From contig REEN01000045.1 of NCBI GenBank assembly GCA_007695015.1, positions 1-37,885 of the forward strand: DNA of 37,885 nt, read 5' to 3'. Each line of letters starts with the position of its first letter. The first letter of the stretch is position 1. This DNA comes from Marinilabiliales bacterium. GTDB lineage: Bacteria > Bacteroidota > Bacteroidia > Bacteroidales > PUMT01. Shown here in pieces: positions 19,186-27,118 of this stretch. A program made the translations under genes and the position numbers. The notes beneath the pieces were generated by a model. The model was not told the DNA's origin. It was given only the letters and a program-made list of their open reading frames with translations, and searched no databases.

Positions 19186-19479
19186 ATGAAGGCTGTAATG
19201 ATAATATTTAACCAGGCGAACAGCGAAAGAGTTGAATTCATACTTGACAGGTTGAAAATTAATGGTTTTACCTGGTGGAGCGAGGTGAAGGGCCGGGGAT
19301 CAGACACCGGCGAGCCGCGCATGGGAACCCATACCTGGCCGGAGCTCAATTCGGCAGTAATGACCATCATACCCGATGATATGGTTGATGAGCTGCTTGA
19401 CTGTGTCAGGAAACTCGATGAGATAAACAAGGAGGTTGGTGTAAGGGCGTTCGTGTGGAACATTGAAAAGAGCTACTGA
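19186..19479 (+). CDS. Small PII-like, RND-associated protein (PG0541-like)
   Basis: The 97-residue cytoplasmic protein begins KAVMIIFNQANSERVEFIL and contains GFTWWSEVKGRGS, GEPRMGTHTWPELN and VKLDEINKEVG-like segments, resembling the small proteins annotated PG0541-family transporter-associated in Bacteroidota, which have a ferredoxin-like/PII-like fold prediction. The start of the strand-helix pattern and the position of a flexible Gly-rich loop (residues about 35-50) fit a PII T-loop. It lies nine bases after the RND permease gene and is the last gene before a strong terminator, so it is co-expressed with the pump and may sense a ligand or gate the permease. The fold assignment is from family memory. 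Confidence 0.75.
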   Translation: MKAVMIIFNQANSERVEFILDRLKINGFTWWSEVKGRGSDTGEPRMGTHTWPELNSAVMTIIPDDMVDELLDCVRKLDEINKEVGVRAFVWNIEKSY

Positions 19480-19494
19480 CCCTCACCTGTTCAT

Positions 19495-19524
19495 AAACCG
19501 GTATTTATTATACCGGTTTTTTTT
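19495..19524 (+). terminator. Rho-independent terminator of the efflux operon
   Basis: AAACCGGTAT (19495-19504), a five-base loop TTATT and ATACCGGTTT (19510-19519) form a perfect 10-bp stem followed directly by a T-run to 19524, 16 bases after the stop of the PII-like gene. Confidence 0.93.
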
Positions 19525-19534
19525 GGTCTTTACC

Positions 19535-19542
19535 TATTTTTG
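19535..19542 (+). promoter_or_regulatory. Possible -7 element for the TPR/PD40 gene
   Basis: TATTTTTG matches the Bacteroidota -7 consensus TAnnTTTG, just downstream of the terminator and 43 bp before the start at 19585. No good upstream TTG element at the expected distance was found. Confidence 0.4.
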
Positions 19543-19584
19543 TTATTATTTGCAGATCAAACAGGAAACAGGGAGTAAAAGAGG

Positions 19585-21600
19585 ATGCTCAGAACCGGGT
19601 TGCTGGCTATATTGTTGCTTGTACGGTTAATTGAACCTGCGGCGCAGAACTGGAACAGGATTCATATGCTGGATCAGGATGGAGGATATATGATCATGAA
19701 CAAGCTCTATGCCGATGCCGCCGCCAATTACATCAGGATACTCAATGAACTGCCCGGAAATGCAAACATAAAGTTCAGGATCGGATACTGTTACTTTAAT
19801 GCAGAGGGACATCTTGAAGATGCCATTACTTACCTGGAAAAGGCCTCAGCCAACTCCTCTGCTGAAGCAGATGTCCTTTCGCTCCGGGAGGACAGGTCCC
19901 CGCCCGAGGTGTGGCTTCTCCTGGGAAAAGCCTATCAGCGTGCCAACCGGTTTGAAGCGGCTACTCAAGCCTATAACAGGTACCGCGGCATGATGCCGGA
20001 AGATGATGAGGGGTACAGGCTTGCCGGCCAGTATATTAAGAGCATTGATAATCTTAAAGGATTTACCGCAAGACCACATCCGGTGGATCAGGAGAATCTC
20101 GGAAGAGGTATCAACAGCAACGATGCCGATGTGAATGCTGTCATCTCAGGTGATGGCACAACCATGGCATTTACACGCATATCTAAAAGAGGTTTTGATG
20201 TTTTTGTTTCCCGCAGGAGAGGCGATGAATGGGGAAGACCGGTAAACATAACCAGGCATCTCAGAAGGGATTTCCTGATGACAACAGGTATCTCCTACAA
20301 TGGCAATGAATTGTACCTTGTCTATTACGTGCCCGATGCATCAGATATCTATACCAGTAGTTTTGAGAACGGAGAGTGGAGCAGGGCAAGGAGTATAGGC
20401 AGGCCCGTAAACAGCAGGCACAATGAGACACACGCCTCGGTGAGCGCCGACGGCAGCAGGCTCTATTTTACCAGTGACCGGCCAGGAGGGTTTGGGGGAC
20501 TTGATATATACCGGGCAACTCTCGACGGCCGTGGACGGTGGAGGGATGTGGTCAACATGGGCTCTTCAATCAACACGTCCTTCAACGAAGAGACCCCCTT
20601 TGTAACCACCGACGGGAGGTTTTTGTTCTTCAGCTCCGAGGGGCATAACAGCATGGGGGGGTATGATGTTTTTTACGTTGACCTTGAGAACCCGGCTGTT
20701 GTTCACAACCTGGGCTACCCAGTCAATGATGCAGGTGATAACCTGTTCTGGTTCCCCGTTGGTGACGGCCGGTCAGGATATGTTTCACTGCATGATGAGA
20801 ACGGAATTGGCAGAAGTGATATACACCGGGTGACCATGACGGAACCGGAGGCTGTGTTTGCACACCTTGGAGCAAAGGATGAACCGGCAGAACCGGTGCA
20901 GGAAAGGCTGCTAGCCGATGAGGCCAGACCTGTTGACGAAGCCGCCGGCGAACCTGTTGGTGATACCCCGCCCGTGGTTATGGATGTACCTGATCCGGAA
21001 TATGACCCGGTGCCTCATGACCCGGCTCCTGAACCCGATATTGCCGGAATTTATGATCCCGTCGATACCTTTGATCCCGCTGATGAAACTGATCTTTATG
21101 AACCTGACATTGATGACCTGAGGGTGCCTTCGGTATTACCGGCCCATATTGCCGAAGGCCGGAGCTACAGTGTTCAGTTCCTGGCACTTGCTGAACCCGT
21201 AAGCGCCGACCTTGCAGGTGCCCGACCTGGCGTTATTATTCATTATGACAGGGATGGCATAAACAGGTTGATAACAGGTTATTACCGTACCGAAGCAGAG
21301 GCCCTTCCCGTACTTACACAGTTACGTGATACAGGATACCCTGAAGCTTTCATACGTATCAACAATATCGTTCCCAATTACACGATCCAGCTAATGGCAA
21401 TGAACAATTACCTCGATGGCAGCCATTTCAGCAACCTTGACGAGGTGATGTGCATCAGGGGGAATGACGGGCTTTACAGGTATTCTTACGGACTCTTCTC
21501 AAGCCGCGATGAGGCGGAAAGTGAAGCCGGAAGATTACGTGAACTCGGCTATGAAGACCTTTTTATCAGGCAGGTCGACTGGCAGGGTGGTAATCAGTGA
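19585..21600 (+). CDS. Periplasmic TPR, PD40 beta-propeller and SPOR-like protein
   Basis: The 671-residue protein has a signal peptide (residues 1-20, cleavage near PAAQ). Residues about 25-150 form TPR-like helices (AAANYIRILNELPGNANIKF and the segment GKAYQRANRFEAATQAYNRY). Residues about 180-425 are PD40/WD40-like beta-propeller blades with SADGSRLYFTSDRPGGFGG and TTDGRFLFFSSEGHN, as in OmpA-linked PorE-type proteins. After a Pro/Asp/Glu-rich linker (about 435-530) come two SPOR-like repeats (about 530-665), each of the form YSVQFLAL...YTIQLMAMN with GYYRTEAEA and GLFSSRDEAE. SPOR domains bind denuded peptidoglycan glycan. A role in envelope or gliding/secretion-related scaffolding is an inference. 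The gene's last seven bases overlap the convergent oxidoreductase gene. Confidence 0.85.
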   Translation: MLRTGLLAILLLVRLIEPAAQNWNRIHMLDQDGGYMIMNKLYADAAANYIRILNELPGNANIKFRIGYCYFNAEGHLEDAITYLEKASANSSAEADVLSLREDRSPPEVWLLLGKAYQRANRFEAATQAYNRYRGMMPEDDEGYRLAGQYIKSIDNLKGFTARPHPVDQENLGRGINSNDADVNAVISGDGTTMAFTRISKRGFDVFVSRRRGDEWGRPVNITRHLRRDFLMTTGISYNGNELYLVYYVPDASDIYTSSFENGEWSRARSIGRPVNSRHNETHASVSADGSRLYFTSDRPGGFGGLDIYRATLDGRGRWRDVVNMGSSINTSFNEETPFVTTDGRFLFFSSEGHNSMGGYDVFYVDLENPAVVHNLGYPVNDAGDNLFWFPVGDGRSGYVSLHDENGIGRSDIHRVTMTEPEAVFAHLGAKDEPAEPVQERLLADEARPVDEAAGEPVGDTPPVVMDVPDPEYDPVPHDPAPEPDIAGIYDPVDTFDPADETDLYEPDIDDLRVPSVLPAHIAEGRSYSVQFLALAEPVSADLAGARPGVIIHYDRDGINRLITGYYRTEAEALPVLTQLRDTGYPEAFIRINNIVPNYTIQLMAMNNYLDGSHFSNLDEVMCIRGNDGLYRYSYGLFSSRDEAESEAGRLRELGYEDLFIRQVDWQGGNQ

Positions 21601-22952
21601 CCGGCAGGCTTTACCGCCATAGGTTCAAGGTCGGTAAGGCTGGCAATATCAACAGGCCTTTTCTCTGCGATGCTTTTTCTTGCCGCAACGCCTATCAGGA
21701 TTGACATCACCCCGTCCCTTACTCCTGCCTGCTGTCCCAGCGGATCAGGCATGTCAGGATCCTTGAACAGCTTGTCGTTCATGATCGGATCGCCGCCCCA
21801 GTGGCCGCCTCTTGCAAATTCAGCCCTGATGATCTCGGACTGGCGGCTGTTATAAATGCCTACAGGAGTGAACACCAGGTCGACGTGGTCTTTTCGCGGG
21901 TATCCAAGGACCCTGGCCTCAAGTCTCCCTTTGGTTCCGTTGAAGGCTATCCAGTAACCGTCGAAATCGGTGTCTGCAGTCAGCGAATAGTTGAGGTAGG
22001 CACCATTGGCATATTCCACAATTGCCGAGTGTTTCTCATGTATGTCTATCTGATGCCTGAACACGCAATTATCCCTTATGTAGCCGTCGTAATGCTCATT
22101 GTCGGCATAAAGCCTTTTCAGGTAGTCACTTTCATTTATATTCCAGTAGTACGGGCATTCAGAAGTGTAGGCACAGTTCCTGCAGTTCTTCCCCCGGAAG
22201 GGGCCCTTACTCCCGAACCTTTCGAGTGCGCCGAATGCCTGCACCCGGGCCGGCTCTGAGTTGATGAACCAGTTGGCCATGTCAAAATGATGGGTTGATT
22301 TGTGCACCCAGAGTGTGCCACCCCTGTTGCTCTCGCCGTGCCATCTCATCATGTACTGCTGAAGGTGCGCATGGTGAATCTGCCAGTGAAACTCAACCGA
22401 CCTTATATCGCCAATCATCCCGTCCATTATCAGTTCTTTCATTTTTGCACGGTAGGGCGGATAACGGTAGTTGAAAGTGACTATCACCCTCTTGCGGTAT
22501 TTTCTTTCGGCGTCTATGATCGCCTGGGCCTTATTCTCGTCAATGGTAAGCGGCTTCTCTGTTATGATGTCACAACCCATCTCCATCCCCTTGATTATCA
22601 CTTCATGGTGGGATGAATCCTCTGTTGTCACAATCAGTGTTTCAGGCTTCTGCCTTCTTATCATCTCTTCAAGGCTGGTAAAGGTGGGACAGCCGGCGCC
22701 TATTGCTTCGCTTGCCACTCTCAGCCTGCCCGGGTTTATGTCGCACAGCCCGACAAGTTCAACATAATCAGAATAGTCCCTTAACAGATCCCTTCCGAAC
22801 ATTCCGATGCCCCTGACACCCGTTCCCACCAGTCCGAGTCTCTTCCTGGTCGCCGAAGAGCCTGCCGGCGGGGTCATGGCTGTGACCGGGTTTACAAATA
22901 ATGCGCCTGCTGCTGCGGCTCCTGTACGTGTTATGAATTTCCTCCTGTCCAT
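21594..22952 (-). CDS. Gfo/Idh/MocA family oxidoreductase, Tat-exported
   Basis: The 452-residue protein opens with MDRRKFITRTG, a clear twin-arginine signal with an Ala-rich core to about residue 27. The mature enzyme has the Rossmann motif RLGLVGTGVRGIGMFG, the TEKPLTIDENKAQ active-site motif and a C-terminal substrate domain. A cysteine-rich insert CRNC-x6-C, inside FRGKNCRNCAYTSECP (about residues 253-268), could bind a metal or form disulfides in the periplasm. Related exported Bacteroidota enzymes act on sugars, including GH109-type NAD-dependent glycosidases, but the exact subfamily is unclear here. It converges on the TPR/PD40 gene with a seven-base overlap and faces the YhaO-like gene divergently across an 81-bp gap. 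Confidence 0.9.
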   Translation of the reverse strand: MDRRKFITRTGAAAAGALFVNPVTAMTPPAGSSATRKRLGLVGTGVRGIGMFGRDLLRDYSDYVELVGLCDINPGRLRVASEAIGAGCPTFTSLEEMIRRQKPETLIVTTEDSSHHEVIIKGMEMGCDIITEKPLTIDENKAQAIIDAERKYRKRVIVTFNYRYPPYRAKMKELIMDGMIGDIRSVEFHWQIHHAHLQQYMMRWHGESNRGGTLWVHKSTHHFDMANWFINSEPARVQAFGALERFGSKGPFRGKNCRNCAYTSECPYYWNINESDYLKRLYADNEHYDGYIRDNCVFRHQIDIHEKHSAIVEYANGAYLNYSLTADTDFDGYWIAFNGTKGRLEARVLGYPRKDHVDLVFTPVGIYNSRQSEIIRAEFARGGHWGGDPIMNDKLFKDPDMPDPLGQQAGVRDGVMSILIGVAARKSIAEKRPVDIASLTDLEPMAVKPAGH

Positions 22953-22974
22953 ATTGTTGATATTTAAGCGTTGA

Positions 22975-23008
22975 TTTGGTGGTTAATCTTGCAGAGAATA
23001 TATATTTT
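22975..23008 (+). promoter_or_regulatory. Possible promoter for the nuclease-ATPase operon
   Basis: TTTG (22975-22978) followed after 22 bp by TATATTTT (23001-23008), one mismatch from TAnnTTTG, 25 bp before the start at 23034. It lies in the short divergent gap with the oxidoreductase gene. Confidence 0.35.
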
Positions 23009-23033
23009 AGTTGCAATTATATGCCGGTTCTGA

Positions 23034-24344
23034 ATGAGCAACCAATATAGCACAAAATCAACATTGAAACAATTAAAATTCGTTCATACCGCCGACCTGC
23101 ACCTTGATACCCCTTTCAAGGGCCTTGCCACGTGGAACCCCTCGCTGGCTGAAAGGATGAGGGATGCCACCTACCGCAGCCTTGTCAGTATAATTAACCT
23201 TTGCATCAACGAGAAGGTTGATTTCCTGCTTGTCGCCGGCGATATATTCGATAGCGAGAATGCCAGCCTTGCTGCACAGATAAAATTCCTGGATGAACTT
23301 AAGCGGTTAACGGAACAAAATATTCCCGTCTATTTCATTTGCGGCAATCACGACCACCTGGGTGCATGGGACAGCAGCTTTGTTCTGCCGGAAGGTGTTT
23401 ACCGTTTCGGATCATCACACGTTGAAAAGATTACCTTCTCCAGGGGCGGTAAGCCGGCGGCCGACATTTACGGGATCAGCTACGGTTCAAGCCATATAAG
23501 GGAGAGCCTTGTACCCCTATACAAAAAAACAGGGGGTGCCGCACCTGTATCGATTGCTATGCTGCACGGAATGGCTGATGTTGTTGGATATGATGAGAAA
23601 TATGCACCTTTCAGGCTTGGTGAGCTGCTGGAGACTACCTTTGATTACTGGGCACTGGGCCATGTCCACAAACACAGGGTTCTGAGCCGGGACCCGCTGG
23701 TAGTCTATCCCGGGAATCCGCAGGGAAGGGATTTTGGTGAAACAGGTTCCAGGGGTTGCTATCTCGTTGAGATGAAAGAAGGGGGTAAGCCTGAGGCCCG
23801 GTTTGTGCCCGTTCATCATATCAGGTTTGAGGAGGTTGATATAGACCTGAACGGAGTGGATAGTTTATATGATATGAATGACCTGATCGGCGCTGAGCTG
23901 GATAAGGTTTTTCATTTGCAGGAGGCGGGGCGCTTCATGGTCAGAATACGGCTTACCGGCCGTACTGAACTGCACCGGAGGCTGATGCGCAGCGGAGAAA
24001 CTGAACAGATGGCCGAAGAGCTCAACAGCAGGTACGGCGAAGGCGAACATTTCCTGTTTGTTGACAGTATCGAGCTGTTGACTTCACTTCCTGTTGATGT
24101 TGAAAAACTTGCCGGGGGGAAAGATTTTACCGGCGAGCTGGTACGCACCATCAGGCATTACGAGGCTGATGAGGCAAGACTTGAAGGGCTGGTTGAGAAG
24201 ATTGTCAATGAGCTGCCTGCTGCCCGCATATTCAGGGAGACAGGCGAACTGTCCATGCAGGATAAACGTGATGCGCTTGAAAGGGCAAAATGGTTATTGC
24301 TGGAAAGGCTTGCCGGTGGCCCGGACAATGAACCGCCGGTGTGA
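23034..24344 (+). CDS. YhaO/SbcD-like metallophosphoesterase, DNA repair nuclease
   Basis: The 436-residue protein has all five Mre11/SbcD-type phosphoesterase motifs: DLH (D21, H23), GDIFD (D70), GNHD (N105-D107), a histidine in MLHGM, and GHVH near residues 208-211, so it should bind two metal ions and cleave DNA. The overall arrangement matches the YhaO group more than classical SbcD. The partner ATPase gene follows after a 97-bp gap. It probably acts with it as a Rad50/Mre11-like pair in processing broken ends. Its C-terminal residues LAGGPDNEPPV are encoded inside a degenerate repeat that continues past the stop codon, so the tail may have been added by repeat growth. Confidence 0.93.
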   Translation: MSNQYSTKSTLKQLKFVHTADLHLDTPFKGLATWNPSLAERMRDATYRSLVSIINLCINEKVDFLLVAGDIFDSENASLAAQIKFLDELKRLTEQNIPVYFICGNHDHLGAWDSSFVLPEGVYRFGSSHVEKITFSRGGKPAADIYGISYGSSHIRESLVPLYKKTGGAAPVSIAMLHGMADVVGYDEKYAPFRLGELLETTFDYWALGHVHKHRVLSRDPLVVYPGNPQGRDFGETGSRGCYLVEMKEGGKPEARFVPVHHIRFEEVDIDLNGVDSLYDMNDLIGAELDKVFHLQEAGRFMVRIRLTGRTELHRRLMRSGETEQMAEELNSRYGEGEHFLFVDSIELLTSLPVDVEKLAGGKDFTGELVRTIRHYEADEARLEGLVEKIVNELPAARIFRETGELSMQDKRDALERAKWLLLERLAGGPDNEPPV

Positions 24345-24417
24345 GACGGGCAATAATGCCGGTGCGGGCCGGGAAATGAAACACCGGAACGACCCGGACA
24401 ATGAACCGCCGGCAAGA
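24320..24417. repeat. Degenerate tandem repeat across the yhaO-like stop codon
   Basis: CCCGGACAATGAACCGCCGG occurs exactly at 24320-24339 and again at 24393-24412. Between them lie two weaker copies, from about 24345 (GACGGGCAATAATGCCGGTG) and 24368 (GCCGGGAAATGAAACACCGG), giving a period of 23-25 bp. The first unit encodes the C-terminus of the nuclease; the rest fills the gap to the ATPase gene. Confidence 0.85.
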
Positions 24418-24441
24418 CAGGTTGAATATTAATCATAATGA

Positions 24442-27117
24442 ATGCACATAAGGGAAATACATATTGACGGTTTTGGTATTTACAGTGATTTCAGGCTGCA
24501 GGGACTGGAACAGGGGGTCAATGTGATACTTGGCAGGAATGAAGCGGGCAAGAGTACGCTTCACCGGTTTCTCAGGTATACGCTTTTCGGGTACCCGCAT
24601 TACAGGGACCAGAGAATGGCTCCTTTAAAGGGGGGAGGCCACGGGGGAAGGATCATTGCAACCCTGGCCACGGGCGATGAGCTGGTGGTTGACCGTAAAG
24701 GAAACGGACAATTATCGGTATATACCGGGGGACAGGAGTTTGGAAGTGAAAGCGTACTGAGCCGGTTGCTGGGGAATACAAATGAATCTATCTATAATAA
24801 GGTGTATGCCTTCACACTCGATGAGCTGGTTAGTCTTGAATCTCTTACCCAGTCCGGCGTGGAGGACAGGATGTTCAGCATTGGCATGGGTCTGGGTGAT
24901 ATATCGCTGGCAGATTTAGAGGATGGGATCAGAAGCCGCATTGACAAGGTACATAAGCCGGGAGGCAGGGGAAGGATGATCAGTGAAATATTGAAAAGCA
25001 ATGGCGGGCTTAAGGAGGAGATAGCATCCAGGCAGGCACTTTTGCCCAGGCGAAGGGAGCTAAAGGAAGAGCTCGAGAGGACCCAAAGGGAGGCAGGCCG
25101 GGTGCAGGAACTGGCCAGGGAGAAAACGGCAGCTGCCGGCAGAGCCGGGAACCTTCTCAAATGCCACGAGAGCTGTGTAAGGTACCTGAAGGCAGCAGCG
25201 GAGCTGGAAAAACTGCCCGGGCCGCTTCCATGGCCGGAAAGGGGAATGGAGCTGATGGGAAAACTTGAGGAAAGGAAAGAAGAGTATGCCGGCAGACTGC
25301 ATGCTCTCATTAAAGGGGAAGCCGGGAACATGGGCATTGATGAGCTAAAGGATCTTGTTGCAGGGACGGAATTTAACAGTAAAATTGTTAATGAGACGGG
25401 CAGGGTTGAATACCTTAAAAGCAACCTGTCTATGTATACTGGTTTGGTCACTGATTACAGGAAAGAAGCCACTTCTGTTTCCGCACTCAAAGACAGGCTG
25501 AACGGACTGGTAACGGGAATAGACCGGTCATGGACACCGGAAACAATAACCGATATCAGTGGTGGAGATATTCACAGGTCTGCCATAAGCTCTTTTATAT
25601 CAGATCTTGAAGAGGTAAGAAACAAGATTATTAAGGCTGAGGCACTAGCCGGCGCAAACCGGCGGGGACTGAGCATTCGGGATATCCGTATTATAGCGGT
25701 GCTGATATCGGCGGTACTTTTAATAGCTGCCATACCTGCATTTTATTATTCTGTTCATGTTGCAGGAGGGGCTCTTGTTTTGGCAGCGTTGGCTGTCCTT
25801 GCCGGCAGCAGGATGGCAATGTCACGAAGACCGGATGCAGATCCTTCTGATGAGGTCAATCAACTCCGGGAGCAGGAGAAGAAGATCATCTCCCTGTATA
25901 ATGAATACATGTCGGGCAGAATTGGAATAAAGGGAACTATTCCGGCAGGGACCGCATTGCGGGTACTGGATGAAATTGATAATGCAGCCGGAATACTTGA
26001 ACGCATAAGGGAAACGGAAGCTAAACAGGAGGAGAGGAAACAGTTTATTGATGAGTATGAAAAGGTTGTAATGTCGGTTGCTCCTGTCGCCGGCATCGAT
26101 GCTGTAGCGGAAGGAAGTATGGATTTTCACGCCAGCAGGATAATAGAAATTTTCAAGGATGCTGACGAAAAGCGTAAACTGAAGGAGAAGTATAGCGAAG
26201 AGCTGGAGCGGAGGACTAAAGAGATCGATGCTATTGAGAAAAGAGTTGCAGCCACTGAAAAAGAGATAGCCCGGTTACTGGATGCTGCAGGGGCCAAAGA
26301 TCCTGAAGATTTCAGCCGGAAACACCGGTTAAACGAGCGAATAGGGGAGTTGACCGCTGAGAGGGACAGGACAGCAGATAACATAGAAATCATTATGGGG
26401 TCAGGACGGCTTGAAGAGGTCGTGGAGTGGTTCTCCGGCAGAAGCAAAGAAGAGACTGAGGCTGAGGTTCGTGAGCTGGAACTAGCCGTTTCGGAACTTG
26501 ATGCCGCTATCAGGCAGCTTAATGTTAAAAGCGGAGAGATCACGGCCGAGATAGCCCGTATTGAAAAGGAGAGTGATATGGCCTCGCTTTTGTCAGCTCT
26601 TGAAACAGGGAAAACCATGCTGGGCAAGGCTGTCGGGGACTGGCTGGCGGGGCGCATGGCCATTGAACTTCTTACCGGTGTAAAGACCAGCTATGAAGAG
26701 GAAAAGCAGCCTGCTGTAATAAGCAGTGCAGCCGGTTATTTTTCAGATGTTACCGGAGGTGAATATGCCAGGCTGCAGGTATCTGCTGATTCAAAGGAGA
26801 TGCGTGTTTACCACAGGGAAGGGATGTACAAGGCTATCGGTGAACTTAGCAGGGGGACCAGGGAGCAGCTGCTCATCTGCCTGAGGCTGGGTTTCATTGA
26901 AGAATACGAAAAGCAGTCCGAGCCCCTTCCCCTGGTCATGGACGAAGTGCTTGTAAATTCTGATCCTGACCGGGTGGCACGGATGGCCGGTTTGCTTCAT
27001 AAATTCTGTACAGAAAGGCAGATGATCGTATTCAGTTGCCACCCTGGGGTCGCAGGACTTTGGGAAAATAAAAAGATAAATGTCATTGAATTAGATAGCA
27101 GTTTAAAAAGACATTGA
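24442..27117 (+). CDS. YhaN-like Rad50/SbcC-type ATPase with membrane hairpin
   Basis: The 891-residue protein is an SMC-like ABC ATPase. Walker A is GRNEAGKSTL (residues 31-40, K37). The ABC signature ELSRGTREQLLICLRLG and Walker B LVMDEVLVNSDPDR (about residues 828-845) lie at the C-terminus, with an H-loop FSCHPG. Long charged coiled coils occupy about 165-390 and 470-760. Two adjacent hydrophobic segments (about 413-458: IIAVLISAVLLIAAIPAFYY and VAGGALVLAALAVLAG) sit where Rad50 has its zinc hook, the feature of the YhaN group, and probably anchor it to the inner membrane. The start at 24442 gives the expected MHIREIHIDGFG beginning. Together with the nuclease gene upstream it should form an end-processing complex. 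Confidence 0.92.
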   Translation: MHIREIHIDGFGIYSDFRLQGLEQGVNVILGRNEAGKSTLHRFLRYTLFGYPHYRDQRMAPLKGGGHGGRIIATLATGDELVVDRKGNGQLSVYTGGQEFGSESVLSRLLGNTNESIYNKVYAFTLDELVSLESLTQSGVEDRMFSIGMGLGDISLADLEDGIRSRIDKVHKPGGRGRMISEILKSNGGLKEEIASRQALLPRRRELKEELERTQREAGRVQELAREKTAAAGRAGNLLKCHESCVRYLKAAAELEKLPGPLPWPERGMELMGKLEERKEEYAGRLHALIKGEAGNMGIDELKDLVAGTEFNSKIVNETGRVEYLKSNLSMYTGLVTDYRKEATSVSALKDRLNGLVTGIDRSWTPETITDISGGDIHRSAISSFISDLEEVRNKIIKAEALAGANRRGLSIRDIRIIAVLISAVLLIAAIPAFYYSVHVAGGALVLAALAVLAGSRMAMSRRPDADPSDEVNQLREQEKKIISLYNEYMSGRIGIKGTIPAGTALRVLDEIDNAAGILERIRETEAKQEERKQFIDEYEKVVMSVAPVAGIDAVAEGSMDFHASRIIEIFKDADEKRKLKEKYSEELERRTKEIDAIEKRVAATEKEIARLLDAAGAKDPEDFSRKHRLNERIGELTAERDRTADNIEIIMGSGRLEEVVEWFSGRSKEETEAEVRELELAVSELDAAIRQLNVKSGEITAEIARIEKESDMASLLSALETGKTMLGKAVGDWLAGRMAIELLTGVKTSYEEEKQPAVISSAAGYFSDVTGGEYARLQVSADSKEMRVYHREGMYKAIGELSRGTREQLLICLRLGFIEEYEKQSEPLPLVMDEVLVNSDPDRVARMAGLLHKFCTERQMIVFSCHPGVAGLWENKKINVIELDSSLKRH

Positions 27118-27118
27118 A

